Program-made: the position numbers and the translations under genes
Shown: in pieces, positions 40,914-50,685 of the stretch
How positions within the stretch are numbered: the first letter of the stretch is position 1
Layout of the letters: every line of letters starts with the position of its first letter
Notes under the pieces: model-generated
Seen by the model: the letters and a program-made list of their open reading frames with translations, nothing else
What the model was told of the DNA's origin: nothing
The model's database searches: none
Origin: Lepidonotus clava
Taxonomy: Eukaryota > Annelida > Polychaeta > Phyllodocida > Polynoidae
Length of the DNA stretch: 64,000 bases
Assembly: GCA_936440205.1 (NCBI GenBank)
Contig: OW387135.1
Span: 33,210,792-33,274,791, forward strand
Reading direction: 5' to 3'

Positions 40914-41670
40914 CTTCTGCTCTGTATTTCTCATACACTTGATATCCACGCACCCTGTTCCTGCAATATGCGCAAGACTCCTTCCTTGGATGCTTGAATC
41001 CACTGTTTCTGCAGAAGCTACAGGTTTGTGAATAATAAGCAGTGTATTTCACACAGTGCAAGTATTTCTCCCTCTCCAACTCCTCGATTTCCTTCTGTAG
41101 GCTCGTTGGCAGCTGGGAAGTGGGGATCTGTTCTTCCATGATCTTGTATAGCACCCTGTACCGGAGACTGCTCTGTCTTCTAGGTTCCATCTCTTTAGGT
41201 GCCCTGTAGCCAATCCAGCCCAGCTCCGCGTCTAATTGTGTCATTGTCATTGGTGGAGGTAGAGGCTGCCTCCCCCTCCTCATCCTTGCCACAAATTCTT
41301 CCCATGTTTCTTTCTTTTGCTCAGGGAGAGTTGCAGGGAAGATCCAAGGAATCCATGGGGTTGGAGCAGTTTTACTTGCAATGCGACATGCAGCAGGAGG
41401 AGGTAGCTGCAGCCTTAATAGTTCCTTTTCTTTTTGTTTCTGCTGCATCATAACCCCTCGAGGTCCATACTGGCGCTGAACCCTAAGTCTCACAGTATTA
41501 GCAGCAGCACCCTCTGAAACAGGCAACTTGTCAACAGTGGCATCAGCGGGTACAGAAACAGTAGTTCTAGATCCTCTGTTCTTGATTGCTCTAGGCCCAT
41601 ATTTGATTTGATGTTTGTGTTTTGACAAAGAATGAGGAAAAGTTGCTCCTGATGAATCTAACATGGTCAT
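40897..41670 (-). CDS. Zinc-ribbon-type protein, 257 aa
   Basis: The first AUG is at 41670 (the frame allows a TTG at 41709). A TATA box (41712-41718) lies ~45 bp upstream of that ATG. The N-terminal half is basic and Pro/Gln-rich. The C-terminal ~60 residues hold CSFCRNSGFKHPRKESCAYC, a CxxC...CxxC zinc ribbon, preceded by a conserved-looking HCVKYTAYYSQT. It could bind nucleic acid or protein. The gene is flanked by ~210-bp direct repeats and sits at the start of the right viral block. No family recognised. Confidence 0.6.
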   Translation of the reverse strand: MTMLDSSGATFPHSLSKHKHQIKYGPRAIKNRGSRTTVSVPADATVDKLPVSEGAAANTVRLRVQRQYGPRGVMMQQKQKEKELLRLQLPPPAACRIASKTAPTPWIPWIFPATLPEQKKETWEEFVARMRRGRQPLPPPMTMTQLDAELGWIGYRAPKEMEPRRQSSLRYRVLYKIMEEQIPTSQLPTSLQKEIEELEREKYLHCVKYTAYYSQTCSFCRNSGFKHPRKESCAYCRNRVRGYQVYEKYRAEANASS

Positions 41671-41711
41671 AACACATTGGTGACTGTTGCTCTTGCTGAT
41701 ATTCCTCAATG

Positions 41712-41718
41712 TTATATA
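41712..41718 (-). promoter_or_regulatory. TATA box of the zinc-ribbon gene
   Basis: On the minus strand GGGTATATAACATT reads as a TATA element, placed so that transcription would start just before the ATG at 41670. This supports that start over the upstream TTG. Confidence 0.5.
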
Positions 41719-41979
41719 CCCTTGTTGATGTTTATATGCAGATGAGCAACCTTTTCATTGGATAACCAGAAAATTGATCATTTGCATATATATATATGCA
41801 ACCAGAAGTAAACATAAATATAGAACCTTGATTACATGTGTTTATTCATTTTAGAGAATACCAATTTGAAATACATATGTTCTGTTTTATTTACCTAACT
41901 TTCAAGTGAAAAGTAGTAAGTAAGGTTTTACTAGTATTTGTATTCAGGCAAACTGAACCAGAAAATCGCTTAAGTTAAA

Positions 41980-42188
41980 AAATCACCCCCTTAGGACTGG
42001 TCGTAGGGTTTAGCTTGTCCCAACAAAAAGAAGCGGCTCCCACTGCTGGTCCTTCTACTTCAAATTAGGTGTTGATAGGTTGACCGATGGCCGGAAGAGA
42101 AAATACAAAACAAAATCAGCAGCAACATGTATCAATTTCCGTCCCCATATTCAAAGGGCAATTTATTTTATTCATGAGCAAGCATACA
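41980..42188. repeat. ~210-bp direct repeat, right copy
   Basis: Homologue of 40701-40913. It contains a module-d repeat of the 34-41-kb array and an AATAAA (minus strand, 42162-42167) placed ~70 bp past the terminase stop. The region 41719-41979 between the zinc-ribbon gene and this repeat shows nothing else. Confidence 0.7.
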
Positions 42189-42235
42189 AATACAATGGTT
42201 TTTTTGTTTGTGTAATTTTCTTAGGGGGGTATCAA

Positions 42236-42850
42236 TCAAATTAATATGTAGTTGTTCTCTGGCAACCTTAGCCAGGCCACCCCTATAATTAGTGCCATCA
42301 CCATGTCATCCATTCCATTCTTTTTTCCTGAGTAGATTACAGTTTTCCCTCGAGTATAGCAGCGAAAAGATTTCAGTTGGTTTATCAACATTTCAAATAT
42401 CTCCTCGGAATCATGTCGGGACGGTTTTTTGAAAAACGTCATTGTCCCAACGGATGGTTCATGTTTCTTCAATATAACTTTAGCAACCGAACTGATGTGT
42501 TCTGCTACATATAAGTTGCCTTCATCCAGTATTCGCTTGAAGTAAGAGACCAAATTTGATTTGTGTTGAGTAAGAACACCAGGCAAAACCCTTCCCTCTC
42601 TGTCATGCTGCTTCACAAACTTGGGAATATTTGAATAACTCTTCTTGAAGTGTGCTTTAACCTGATGTTCTAAGTATGCTGCGAGGTCTTGTGTCAAGTT
42701 AGCTTCGATGAATATGGCCACTGGCTTCTTCCACAAATCTGGATAGATATGACATAAAAGATTCAAGTTGGCAATGATGAGATCTTTGTGAATTTCATTC
42801 AATGATCCGAGATGGTGGGATTGCGTGACAAGCTGATCCAATCCTAAAAT
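42236..42850 (-). CDS. Herpesvirus-type terminase large subunit, C-terminal exon (nuclease)
   Basis: A minus-strand exon of 204 codons plus stop, entered at TTTTCAG (acceptor 42851-42852). It opens with ILGLDQL, which parallels the stretch after the first nuclease aspartate in UL15-type terminases. It then shows IFIEANLTQDLA (family: VEGNSSQDSA, catalytic acid) and YSGKKNGMDDMVMALII (family: YSGKRNG-SDDLMVA, metal-binding Asp). These are the RNase H-like nuclease motifs of the packaging motor that cuts concatemeric DNA at the capsid portal in the nucleus. It follows exon 43700-44272 in phase 0; the 849-bp intron contains a gene on the opposite strand. Identification is firm. Confidence 0.88.
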   Translation of the reverse strand: MLGLDQLVTQSHHLGSLNEIHKDLIIANLNLLCHIYPDLWKKPVAIFIEANLTQDLAAYLEHQVKAHFKKSYSNIPKFVKQHDREGRVLPGVLTQHKSNLVSYFKRILDEGNLYVAEHISSVAKVILKKHEPSVGTMTFFKKPSRHDSEEIFEMLINQLKSFRCYTRGKTVIYSGKKNGMDDMVMALIIGVAWLRLPENNYILI

Positions 42851-42947
42851 CTGAAAATCGAAATTTATAGATGAAAACCTTTAACAACGAAAATGAAAAG
42901 TTTAAAAGTCCCAATCTCCCTCATCCTAAACCCTCCCTTCTTTCTCA

Positions 42948-43718
42948 ATGCTTCTATACAAATGTTTTCATGCTGAGAAAGCTAATGTTTCCTTTCTACA
43001 GGAGAGATTTTCTTTGTTCTGGAAAGGTAAATTCAATTTAGAGAAAATGCTACTGTATGAAAAAATAAGAGATGCTCCTCTAGTCCCCAAAACCATTTAC
43101 AGATTACTTGGGAGAACAAACAAGGCTTGTGCTGTTATGTTGTTTGGTGACGGAGAAGAAAGAGCAGAATACTTAAGGTTGGCTACAGAGCATAACATCA
43201 TAAGCGGCAGCAGTTTCATCCAAACAAACAACAACAGCAAGAAGACCAGAGCTGAACACATAGCAGAAATTTGTGTGTTAGAAGGGGTTTTGAGAGAGGC
43301 AACAGAACTTGTGCTTTCTCTTAATAATGATCCGGTTCTTTTGTTGCAAGTTCTTCAGCTGATTGAGGCAGTGAACCTCTGTTCTTTTGCTCAAGAAGAA
43401 TACAGAATTAACACACCCAGCAATCTGCACTGGGTGTTAGATTTCATTGAGACAAAAGTGAAAGTTATGAAATCTTCTTTCACAAAGACAGTTGAAGACA
43501 ATGCACGTGAACTATTATATGAAATAACCAGCATAGTGACAACTTCTAGCAGCAGCAACAGCAGCAGCAGCAGCACAAATACAAACAAACAACCCTTTCA
43601 ATTCCTTCCACCACATTTACTAGTCTCACCTGTCACTGACCCGTTTGATGACTTTCAATTTTACATTCAGCGAAAGCAAGCCAGAACCACCATACTTACC
43701 ACAAAAGACTGTCCTTGA
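42948..43718 (+). CDS. Hypothetical 256-aa protein nested in the terminase intron
   Basis: The ATG at 42948 opens a plus-strand frame inside the minus-strand terminase intron; its last 19 bp overlap the end of the terminase exon. A second ATG at 43047 (MLLYEKIRDAPLVPKTIYRLLG) may be the real start. The centre is helical and leucine-rich (VLEGVLREATELVLSLNNDPVLLLQVLQLIE). A Ser/Asn run (SSSSNSSSSST) near residues 202-213 links to a short C-terminal tail. In herpesviruses, genes nested in the terminase intron often encode tegument or capsid-vertex factors. Here no homology is recognised. Confidence 0.6.
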   Translation: MLLYKCFHAEKANVSFLQERFSLFWKGKFNLEKMLLYEKIRDAPLVPKTIYRLLGRTNKACAVMLFGDGEERAEYLRLATEHNIISGSSFIQTNNNSKKTRAEHIAEICVLEGVLREATELVLSLNNDPVLLLQVLQLIEAVNLCSFAQEEYRINTPSNLHWVLDFIETKVKVMKSSFTKTVEDNARELLYEITSIVTTSSSSNSSSSSTNTNKQPFQFLPPHLLVSPVTDPFDDFQFYIQRKQARTTILTTKDCP

Positions 43719-44272
43719 ATACCAATGACTGCTAGCCCAATACCTGACCTCCCACTTCCAGCCTGGATAGGATCTACCGCCAAATAAATCTTGCTGATTT
43801 CAAGTGCTCGCACCTCAATTCTTTTTGCAGGAAGCTTTTCTACAGATGCTAAATCAAATGCTCTGAAATCTGCTGATGTTGTGTGGAGGTTTGAGCCACA
43901 CACCTCAAGCTGATAAGCTCCTGGTGAAATGAAATCCATGGCCTGTCTGACGGGATCATCAAAAATATTTCCAGATGCTTCTATATGACTGGGAATTTTG
44001 AGCTCACCATGAACACACATTCCTGTCTCTCCTTTGGCAGCACAGTCATCACATAAGTATTTTACCTGAATGAGGCAAACTCCTGGTCTATTTTCAGCTT
44101 CTCTAATTTCACTAAACTTAGATAGCCAGTGATCTGCATCCACTGTACTACAGAGGAGAAGCATACTAACTCCATGATTGGTAGCATAGGTCATGGCAGA
44201 GGCAACTGCATTTTGTTTCATGAAACCACATTCCTCTAAAACGCAAAATGTTGGATCATACCCTCGGTTGCT
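43700..44272 (-). CDS. Herpesvirus-type terminase large subunit, middle exon (Walker B to nuclease start)
   Basis: 191 codons, phase 0 at both ends, between acceptor TATTTCAG (44273-44274) and donor GTG|GTAAGT (43699-43694). It starts SNRGYDPTFCVLEECGFM, which matches the herpes pattern GIRGQDFNLLFVDEANFI around Walker B. The coupling motif LLLCSTVD (family: FVSSTN) follows, then a CxxC...C zinc-like segment (YLCDDC...GMCVHGEL). Last comes YLAVDPIQAGSGRSGIGLAV (family: YVDPAFT-RASGTGVAV), carrying the first nuclease aspartate. The exon begins at the same point as exon 2 of HSV UL15. The N-terminal exon with Walker A was not found in this window. Confidence 0.88.
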
Positions 44273-44371
44273 CTGAAATAGAATTTTAGAAGTCAGATTT
44301 AATAGGCACTTATAAACAGGAAAAAAAAGGGGGGGGGGGGGAAAGGTGATTAAAACATCAAAATTCTGAGG

Positions 44372-45178
44372 ATGGATGAAACTGCTATTTGGCTGCTGAA
44401 AGCAAGAAAAGCACAACAGAGTAAGAAAAGGATACGTGAAGCCAAGGTGGCTTATTGCAAAAGGCGTATGATTTCTGCTGTGCCTTTTTCTGAAGATGAA
44501 CAGTTGGTGCAATGCTGGACCCAAAACTGCTGCTATGACCGATTAATAGAGAATGTATTCATTTGCCCTACCCATTTCTGTCTTCATTCTTGTTCTACAT
44601 GTGGGGCTTGCAAATTGAATGAAATGGGCAAGTGCATTTTTGCTGGCTCTACAGCTACACTCACTCGCTGTAATGAGGAAGAAGCTGACATTGTACAGGA
44701 CTATAACATAGGGGGAAACAATGATGGGACACACTACTACAGGTCAGTAGATGAATCTAGAGCAAGGAGCCTCAGTAAACAGTTTGAGAAAGGAATGCTA
44801 AGAGTTTTAGAGAGTGTTTGCAGGTTTTCAGGAAGAAGCACAATCATGGAACAAACCCTCATCGCTAGAGACCTGAGAAAAATTTCTTCAGTACTGCTTA
44901 ACAATGTCAAACACAAAAAGGACCTGCGCCTACTTCAGGCAAATGGAGAATCTGTCACCTACTACCTTCTACAGAAAATGATAGACGGAGTGTTCAGCAG
45001 AGGACAGTTGTTGTTTTCTTTAAGATACACTGTGAATTTTCTTCGCCACCTCCCAGACAGGGCAAAGTTTGTCAAACAGTCTGGAATTCAGCTTAAAAAA
45101 TTTGCAGCATGTTTGAAGTGTATTCAATTTTTGTTGACTTTGAAATCAGTGAAAAGTGCGATTGTGAATAAACTCTAA
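44372..45178 (+). CDS. Cys-rich protein nested in the terminase gene, 268 aa
   Basis: ATG at 44372, on the strand opposite to the terminase and inside what should be its first intron. The N-terminus is basic and helical. Residues ~47-88 are Cys/His-rich (CWTQNCC, ICPTHFCLHSCSTCGACKL, then GKC), a probable zinc-binding knuckle. The rest is helical. Small Cys/His proteins (UL92/ORF31 group) are neighbours of the terminase in beta- and gammaherpesviruses and share a short C/H knuckle. That equivalence is only a suggestion from position. AATAAA at 45167-45172 lies within the last codons. It ends 6 bp from an opposing small ORF. Confidence 0.65.
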   Translation: MDETAIWLLKARKAQQSKKRIREAKVAYCKRRMISAVPFSEDEQLVQCWTQNCCYDRLIENVFICPTHFCLHSCSTCGACKLNEMGKCIFAGSTATLTRCNEEEADIVQDYNIGGNNDGTHYYRSVDESRARSLSKQFEKGMLRVLESVCRFSGRSTIMEQTLIARDLRKISSVLLNNVKHKKDLRLLQANGESVTYYLLQKMIDGVFSRGQLLFSLRYTVNFLRHLPDRAKFVKQSGIQLKKFAACLKCIQFLLTLKSVKSAIVNKL

Positions 45179-45184
45179 AGAATC

Positions 45185-45382
45185 TCATGATTTTCTTTTT
45201 GATGTTTTTCGTGGTTTTGTTCCAACTACAGGCAATGTGACAGTACTTCCATCTGTTGGAGTTTGTATAAGTACTTCCTCTATATGCTTTTCTTGTAGTT
45301 TCCTCTTGCGTGCATCTGCACCTCTCACTTTCAAGTAACAGCACAACAAAATTTTTCGTTTTCGTTTGACATTTTGTTTCAT
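45185..45382 (-). CDS. Small basic protein, 65 aa
   Basis: ATG at 45382 in a 270-bp gap between two plus-strand genes. Lys/Arg-rich at both ends (MKQNVKRKRK, KPRKTSKRKS), with a hydrophilic centre. It could be a small nuclear or nucleic-acid-binding protein, or a chance frame. It has no Walker A motif, so it is not the missing terminase exon. Confidence 0.3.
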   Translation of the reverse strand: MKQNVKRKRKILLCCYLKVRGADARKRKLQEKHIEEVLIQTPTDGSTVTLPVVGTKPRKTSKRKS

Positions 45383-45448
45383 TTCCTACTTTTCATTGTG
45401 TGTAACATGAATGCACATTAATGCAGACTCGATGACAAACAAACAAAA

Positions 45449-47636
45449 ATGTCATCTGTTACTCAAGTCTTAACCTCACTAAAGCAGCCTACATTCCCTT
45501 TTGGGAATAGCACTAGCAATAACAACAGAAACAACAGCAGTAGACATGATAGGCACCAAAATATTGATATTAAGAAGGAATTGAGAGAATTTGGCCGAAG
45601 AAAAGCACAAGATGACCGTTTAGTTTTGTATCGTTTTTTTTCCTCCATTCTACACACTGGAAAAGAAAGAGAGCAAATTGTGAGTGTCTCTGTCCAATTA
45701 GAGAAAGCAATAAGTTTACATTTGGGCAATAGGCCTTTGGCTCAGGTTTTCATAAAGTTGTATAAAGACTATACTAAAGTATGGAGAGATTGGCAGAACC
45801 AAACCAATAATGATTGTAAGAGTGGATACATGGATGATGCAAAAGCCCTCTTTTCCTTCTTTGCAGGAAGTTCACTGTTCAGCAAACATGGATTAAAGTT
45901 GCAGTTCTGCACAGAAGACATCACGTTACCACCTTTTGCAGGTGCAGGACTGTTTGCATTCCCTTCTTGGCATCAAACAAACAAAGATGCAATATGTATT
46001 GTCTATGATGAAGAAAAGAAGCAACTGACATGTGAAAGATTGCCCCTTAAACATCAAAACACACTGTCTCTAGTTACGTTGGAAAAGTATGATGAAGTTA
46101 TAAATATTTTGGACTTCACATTGGGATCTCTGCTTGTCGAATTTATTGAATGGCTAACAAATGTGACAATACAATACCCACAAAATTTATTCTTGAAGTG
46201 TCTCCGAGCTGTGACAATGAATTATTTTGCAATTTGTCCCATCTTTAAATCAAAGAATCTAGTGGATGAGCTAAATGCTCTCACAGAAAACAAGATCAAA
46301 ACTGGAACAATTCTTGAGATTTCTAGTGAAGAATGGAAGGCCATGTTCTTCAAAAGAGAAAACCCATTCAGTAGAGGTTTCCTGTATCTTAGGGAATTTG
46401 CTTCAAAAGTAGAAACATGTAAAGTTGATTGGAAGACATTGGTACAGAGCTCAATGCTCCACTTTAAAGATGAAGCGAACAACAGTATACTCTCTGAAGC
46501 TCAGATGCTTTTTCATGAGGAAGAGGGATTAAAAAAAGGCTTTCTTTCTTTGGAAGAACAGGGAGAGGGAGTTAGTCTAAATCATGTTATTCAAGAAAGC
46601 AGATTCAATTGGTGTTTGTTAGAATGCCATTTTGTGTTTCTAGTTTCTTCTGCTTTAGGAATATGGAAAGAAGTTAAGTGCTGCCTGCATTCACCCTTAA
46701 GCCTACTTTTAGAAGGCGAGGAGTCTATAATGAATTCCATAAAAGTAGGACCAAACCAAATTCTTACGGATGCTAGGGCAGGAGAGCAAGATCAGCAGCA
46801 TCATAGTCGGCTACAAAAGAAATTTGGACATATTCCTACAGCACAACGAAATGTGGCTGTTACCTTAATTCAAGAAAAATATAATCAACACTATGACAAT
46901 GCTCAGTTACCAAAGGAGCCACAACAGGATTTGCTAAGAGAATGTTCAAGCAGTGAGATATCATTTCCTTCTGTCAAGCCAAAGACAGTGAAACAAATGA
47001 TAGAAGCTAGAGATGGGAAACCTGTTAATTTGAAAAGACAGAGAGTAAAGAAAAAAGACAGAGAAAAAAGGCTACAAAATTGCCATGTTGCTCTTGAACG
47101 CATTCCTAAAAACATTCTAAAAAGCATCAGTCAGGAGGATGATATAGTGGCAAATGCCATGAAAGTGGCTAACATCACAGGGGATGAAGAAAATGAAATA
47201 GAAAAAACACAATGGGAAGAAGAAGAACAAGAAAAAGAAAATGCTGAAGAACCACCACAAGAACAATTACAACCAAACGAAGAGGAGCATATTACAGACA
47301 ACAGTCGAGGAATTACTGAATTTCACAGGGGGGGAATCTACCAAGTAACAAATACAACAGAGTACGACTCAGCTTCCCATATTTCTTCTCATGCCCCTCC
47401 GACTGTTGCTGCTCTAGCTCCTGCCGCTCCCCCCACGTGTGTTATTGAGCAAAACAACAAAGCATTCATCAACGAATCTGAAAATCTAGAAATAAACTCT
47501 CTTCCACTGGTAGCTGAAGAGCCAGACAATATATACAGTGACAAGATATTGCCACAAAATGTAACAGATTGCACTTTTCCTACAACACAATATAACCCTG
47601 TTTCATATAGTTCTTCTCATGGTTCTGATGCTGCTG

Positions 47637-47669
<33 letters not shown>

Positions 47670-50668
47670 AGCAAAAGAACAAAAATGTAACAGATTCCAC
47701 TATTCCTTCGTCGTCTCTCTCAAATACTGATCATGAACCCCATACTCAGAACAAAACACCAACGAAAGATAATGTTTTAGATGAATTCAATACCCCTCAT
47801 TCAAAGTGGAGCTCTCCTTTAGGTGGGAACAGTCATGTGATGGATAACATTTTAAGCTTCAGTCCAGGCTATTTCAAAGACCTACCTTTCATTGAAATTT
47901 CAAATGATGGTCCCAAGGAGAAGGTGAGGAGGAAATTGCTTTTAGGTAACAATAATGAAACTCCTTCTTCAGACATGGAAGGAGAATCTACACAAACATG
48001 CAATGAGGGAAATGCCCAATGGCTTTCGAGTGAAGAGGATGAAAATGACAAGATTGAAAAAAGGGGAATGGAGTCAGCAAAGCGATGTCTCGATGAAAGG
48101 TCAGACGTGTCTGAGGAACAAGAATCCATCAGAATGAAAAAAATTGCAAAGCATGACTTTGTTACGACTGGAGTAACTCGAGAGAACAGTACCATAGGTA
48201 CCATGGTTTCCCCAGATAAAGAAGAAATTGCGAGTGTGAACTTTGTGAATATTGCCTCCTTTCAACAGAAAGTGAATGAGTTGAACTTACAAATTTTCAA
48301 ATTACAAGAGGCACTTGAATATAATGAGAAAGAAATGAAAAAGGTTGCACAAGAAAAGGAGATATACAAATCCCAATGCGAACTTCAGAGAAAAGAAACC
48401 AGCGAAGCTTTTAAAAGAAAAAACGAGCAAGAAAAGGCAGTTGTCCAAAAAATGGAAGAACAAATCAAGAAACTGACCCAGCAAAATGAATCTATGGAGT
48501 TGAAAAAAAAAGAGGAGTCATTAAAAGTGCAACAAGAATTATTGCAAAATAACTCAAAAGTACATGAATATGAAGGTATGGTTAAACAACTTCAAGAAGA
48601 AAAGAGTAATTTGAAAAACATGTCTGAAAGATACAATGCAGCCATTGCTGAGAATGTAGCACTGATGCAAAGATTCAAGGAGTTTGAAGTCGGTTCCGAT
48701 GAAAAAATTCAAGCATTGGCAAAGAAGATGGAGGAAAGCCTGAATATGACACCAAAATTAATGGAGGATAACCGTGCAAGGTTGGAACATATTGTTAAGT
48801 TGACAAATGAGAACACTGCATTACAAAGTACAGTAAAAGAAAACGCCAAGATCATTCATCAACTGAAAGAAAACCTTATCATTACAGAAGGCAATCAGGA
48901 GTGCACGGAACAAGAAAAGCAATTGTTGTTAGTAAAAGTGTCAAGCTTGGAGAAAAGCCTAGTACAAAAAGAAACTGACATGGAACAAAAACTATCAGAA
49001 GCTAAAAAGAAATATGACGATCTGGGAATAAATCTGGACATTTTACAAACTAAGCAAAGTGATTCTGTTCAGGAGAATGCTAAAAGTTTAGATGATCTGC
49101 AAGCAAAGTGTGTCAAGCTGAACAGAAAACTAGAGCAAAGCTATTTTGACCTGAGAAAGGAATCAGGTCTCTTGAAAGAGGAAAGGCTTGTTTCATCTAG
49201 CTTGCGCGATGAAGTAGATGCCAAGGAACGAGAAGTCCTTGGGCTGCGAAGTGAGCTGGAAAGACAAACCCACGAAAGTATTGCTCATGGCCAGGAGCAG
49301 CAGCAGAAGGAAAAGAAAATGCAAGAGGATGAGAAAGAGAAAAAGAAGAAGATGTTTGAAACCATGCAAGAGTCCATAAAAAATCTACGGGTTGAACTGA
49401 ATGAAAAAGAAAAAGAAAACAAACTTCTTTCCCAACAAGTGAAAGAGCATGGGGAAAAGCAACAAACCAAGAAACTGTTCCTTGAAGCTATACAGGGTGA
49501 ATTAAATGAAAGAGACAAAGAAAACAAACTTCTTTACCAACAACTAAAGGAGCAGGAGGATAAACAACAATCCAAGCAACTCTTCCTTGACACTATACAG
49601 AATAGACTAAATGATGCCGATAAAGAAAACAAAAAACTTACACATGAGCTCCATGAATACAGAAAAGAGAAACAGAACAACGATGTAGAGATAATGCAAC
49701 ATTCCATCAAAGAACTACGTGATCAACTGAATGAAACAGAAAAAGCAAAAGAAGAAATTCAACATCAGCTACTGGGACACCAAGAAACCATGAAACTACA
49801 TCTGGAAGACTGGTTCAAGGCTCTGCATGACAAGTATGGGGCTTTCATCACCTCTGATTTAGATGAATTAGCTAGCCAAACAGAGACATTAGATGATAAT
49901 CATGATGACTGTCATAGACATTTCAAAGGGATTTCAAAGCAACTACATTCAATGTTACGTCGTCATTTTCTCTGTATAATGGAGAAATCAGGTGAGGTTC
50001 CTGATGAAGCAGTGCAGACCTATTGCAAGAACATACATAAGGATCTGCAGCACATTCTGGAAACCCTATCTCTGCAGGAAAGGGAAAAATCGGCAATTGA
50101 GCAGAAACGTGTTGAGCTAATTGAATCAGAAGATAAACGAGCAGGCACTGAGTTTGAGCTTGAAAGGTTGCAGAAAAAATTTAGAATTACTGCCAGTCTG
50201 CTTGAGGAGAGTGAAAAAAATGTCAAGGAAGGGAATGAAGAATGTAGAACGCTGAAGACCTTAGTGAGAAACCTGGAAAGTCAAGTGGAAACTTTAACTG
50301 GTCAGGTCAAAGAGTCAGTGAGTGACTCTGAAAGAGAGCATGAACTCAGATTGGTAGAGGTGCGGAATGCCGAATTGCAAATTGCCTCGTTGAAAGAAAG
50401 CCTAACTGAAATGGAGATTTATGTAACAGATTTGGAAAACGCAAACCACAAGAAGAATCAGTCTTTGCTCAACATGAATAAGGAAAACAGAGGTTTGAAT
50501 GACCAAATTGGTCATCTCCAAAAGAAGGTGAATATGTTTCAGCATTCATCAAGAAGATATTACTTAGTTGGAGAAGGAGGGAAAGAAGCAGATGGAGAAA
50601 GCTATTGTGATGAAAGCCATCATACTAACAGAAAAGGTAAGATATTTGTTTACTTAATTAGTCAATAA
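45449..50668 (+). CDS. Large coiled-coil protein, 1739 aa (tegument-like candidate)
   Basis: ATG at 45449. Residues ~50-450 look globular (e.g. AGAGLFAFPSWHQTNKDAIC). Residues ~540-930 are low-complexity, acidic and Pro/Ser-rich, with an alanine run near residue 735. From ~930 to 1700 the sequence is almost unbroken coiled coil. Within it, at about 1315-1440, a ~36-40-residue unit recurs four times (LNEKEKENKLLSQQ, LNERDKENKLLYQQ, LNDADKENKKLTHE, LNETEKAKEEIQHQ). A GTAAGA donor-like site near 50637 could allow a different C-terminus. Size, layout and position suggest a scaffold or tegument protein, but no homology is recognised. Confidence 0.7.
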
Positions 50669-50685
50669 GAACTGTTTGATTTAGA

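Noticed and set aside
45185-45382. First exon of the terminase
   Set aside because: Basic 65-aa frame with its own stop, no donor in phase and no P-loop.
50637-50682. Short intron joining the coiled-coil gene to the next gene
   Set aside because: Donor and acceptor consensus exist, but the intron would be only ~45 bp and would not join in the frame of the downstream gene.
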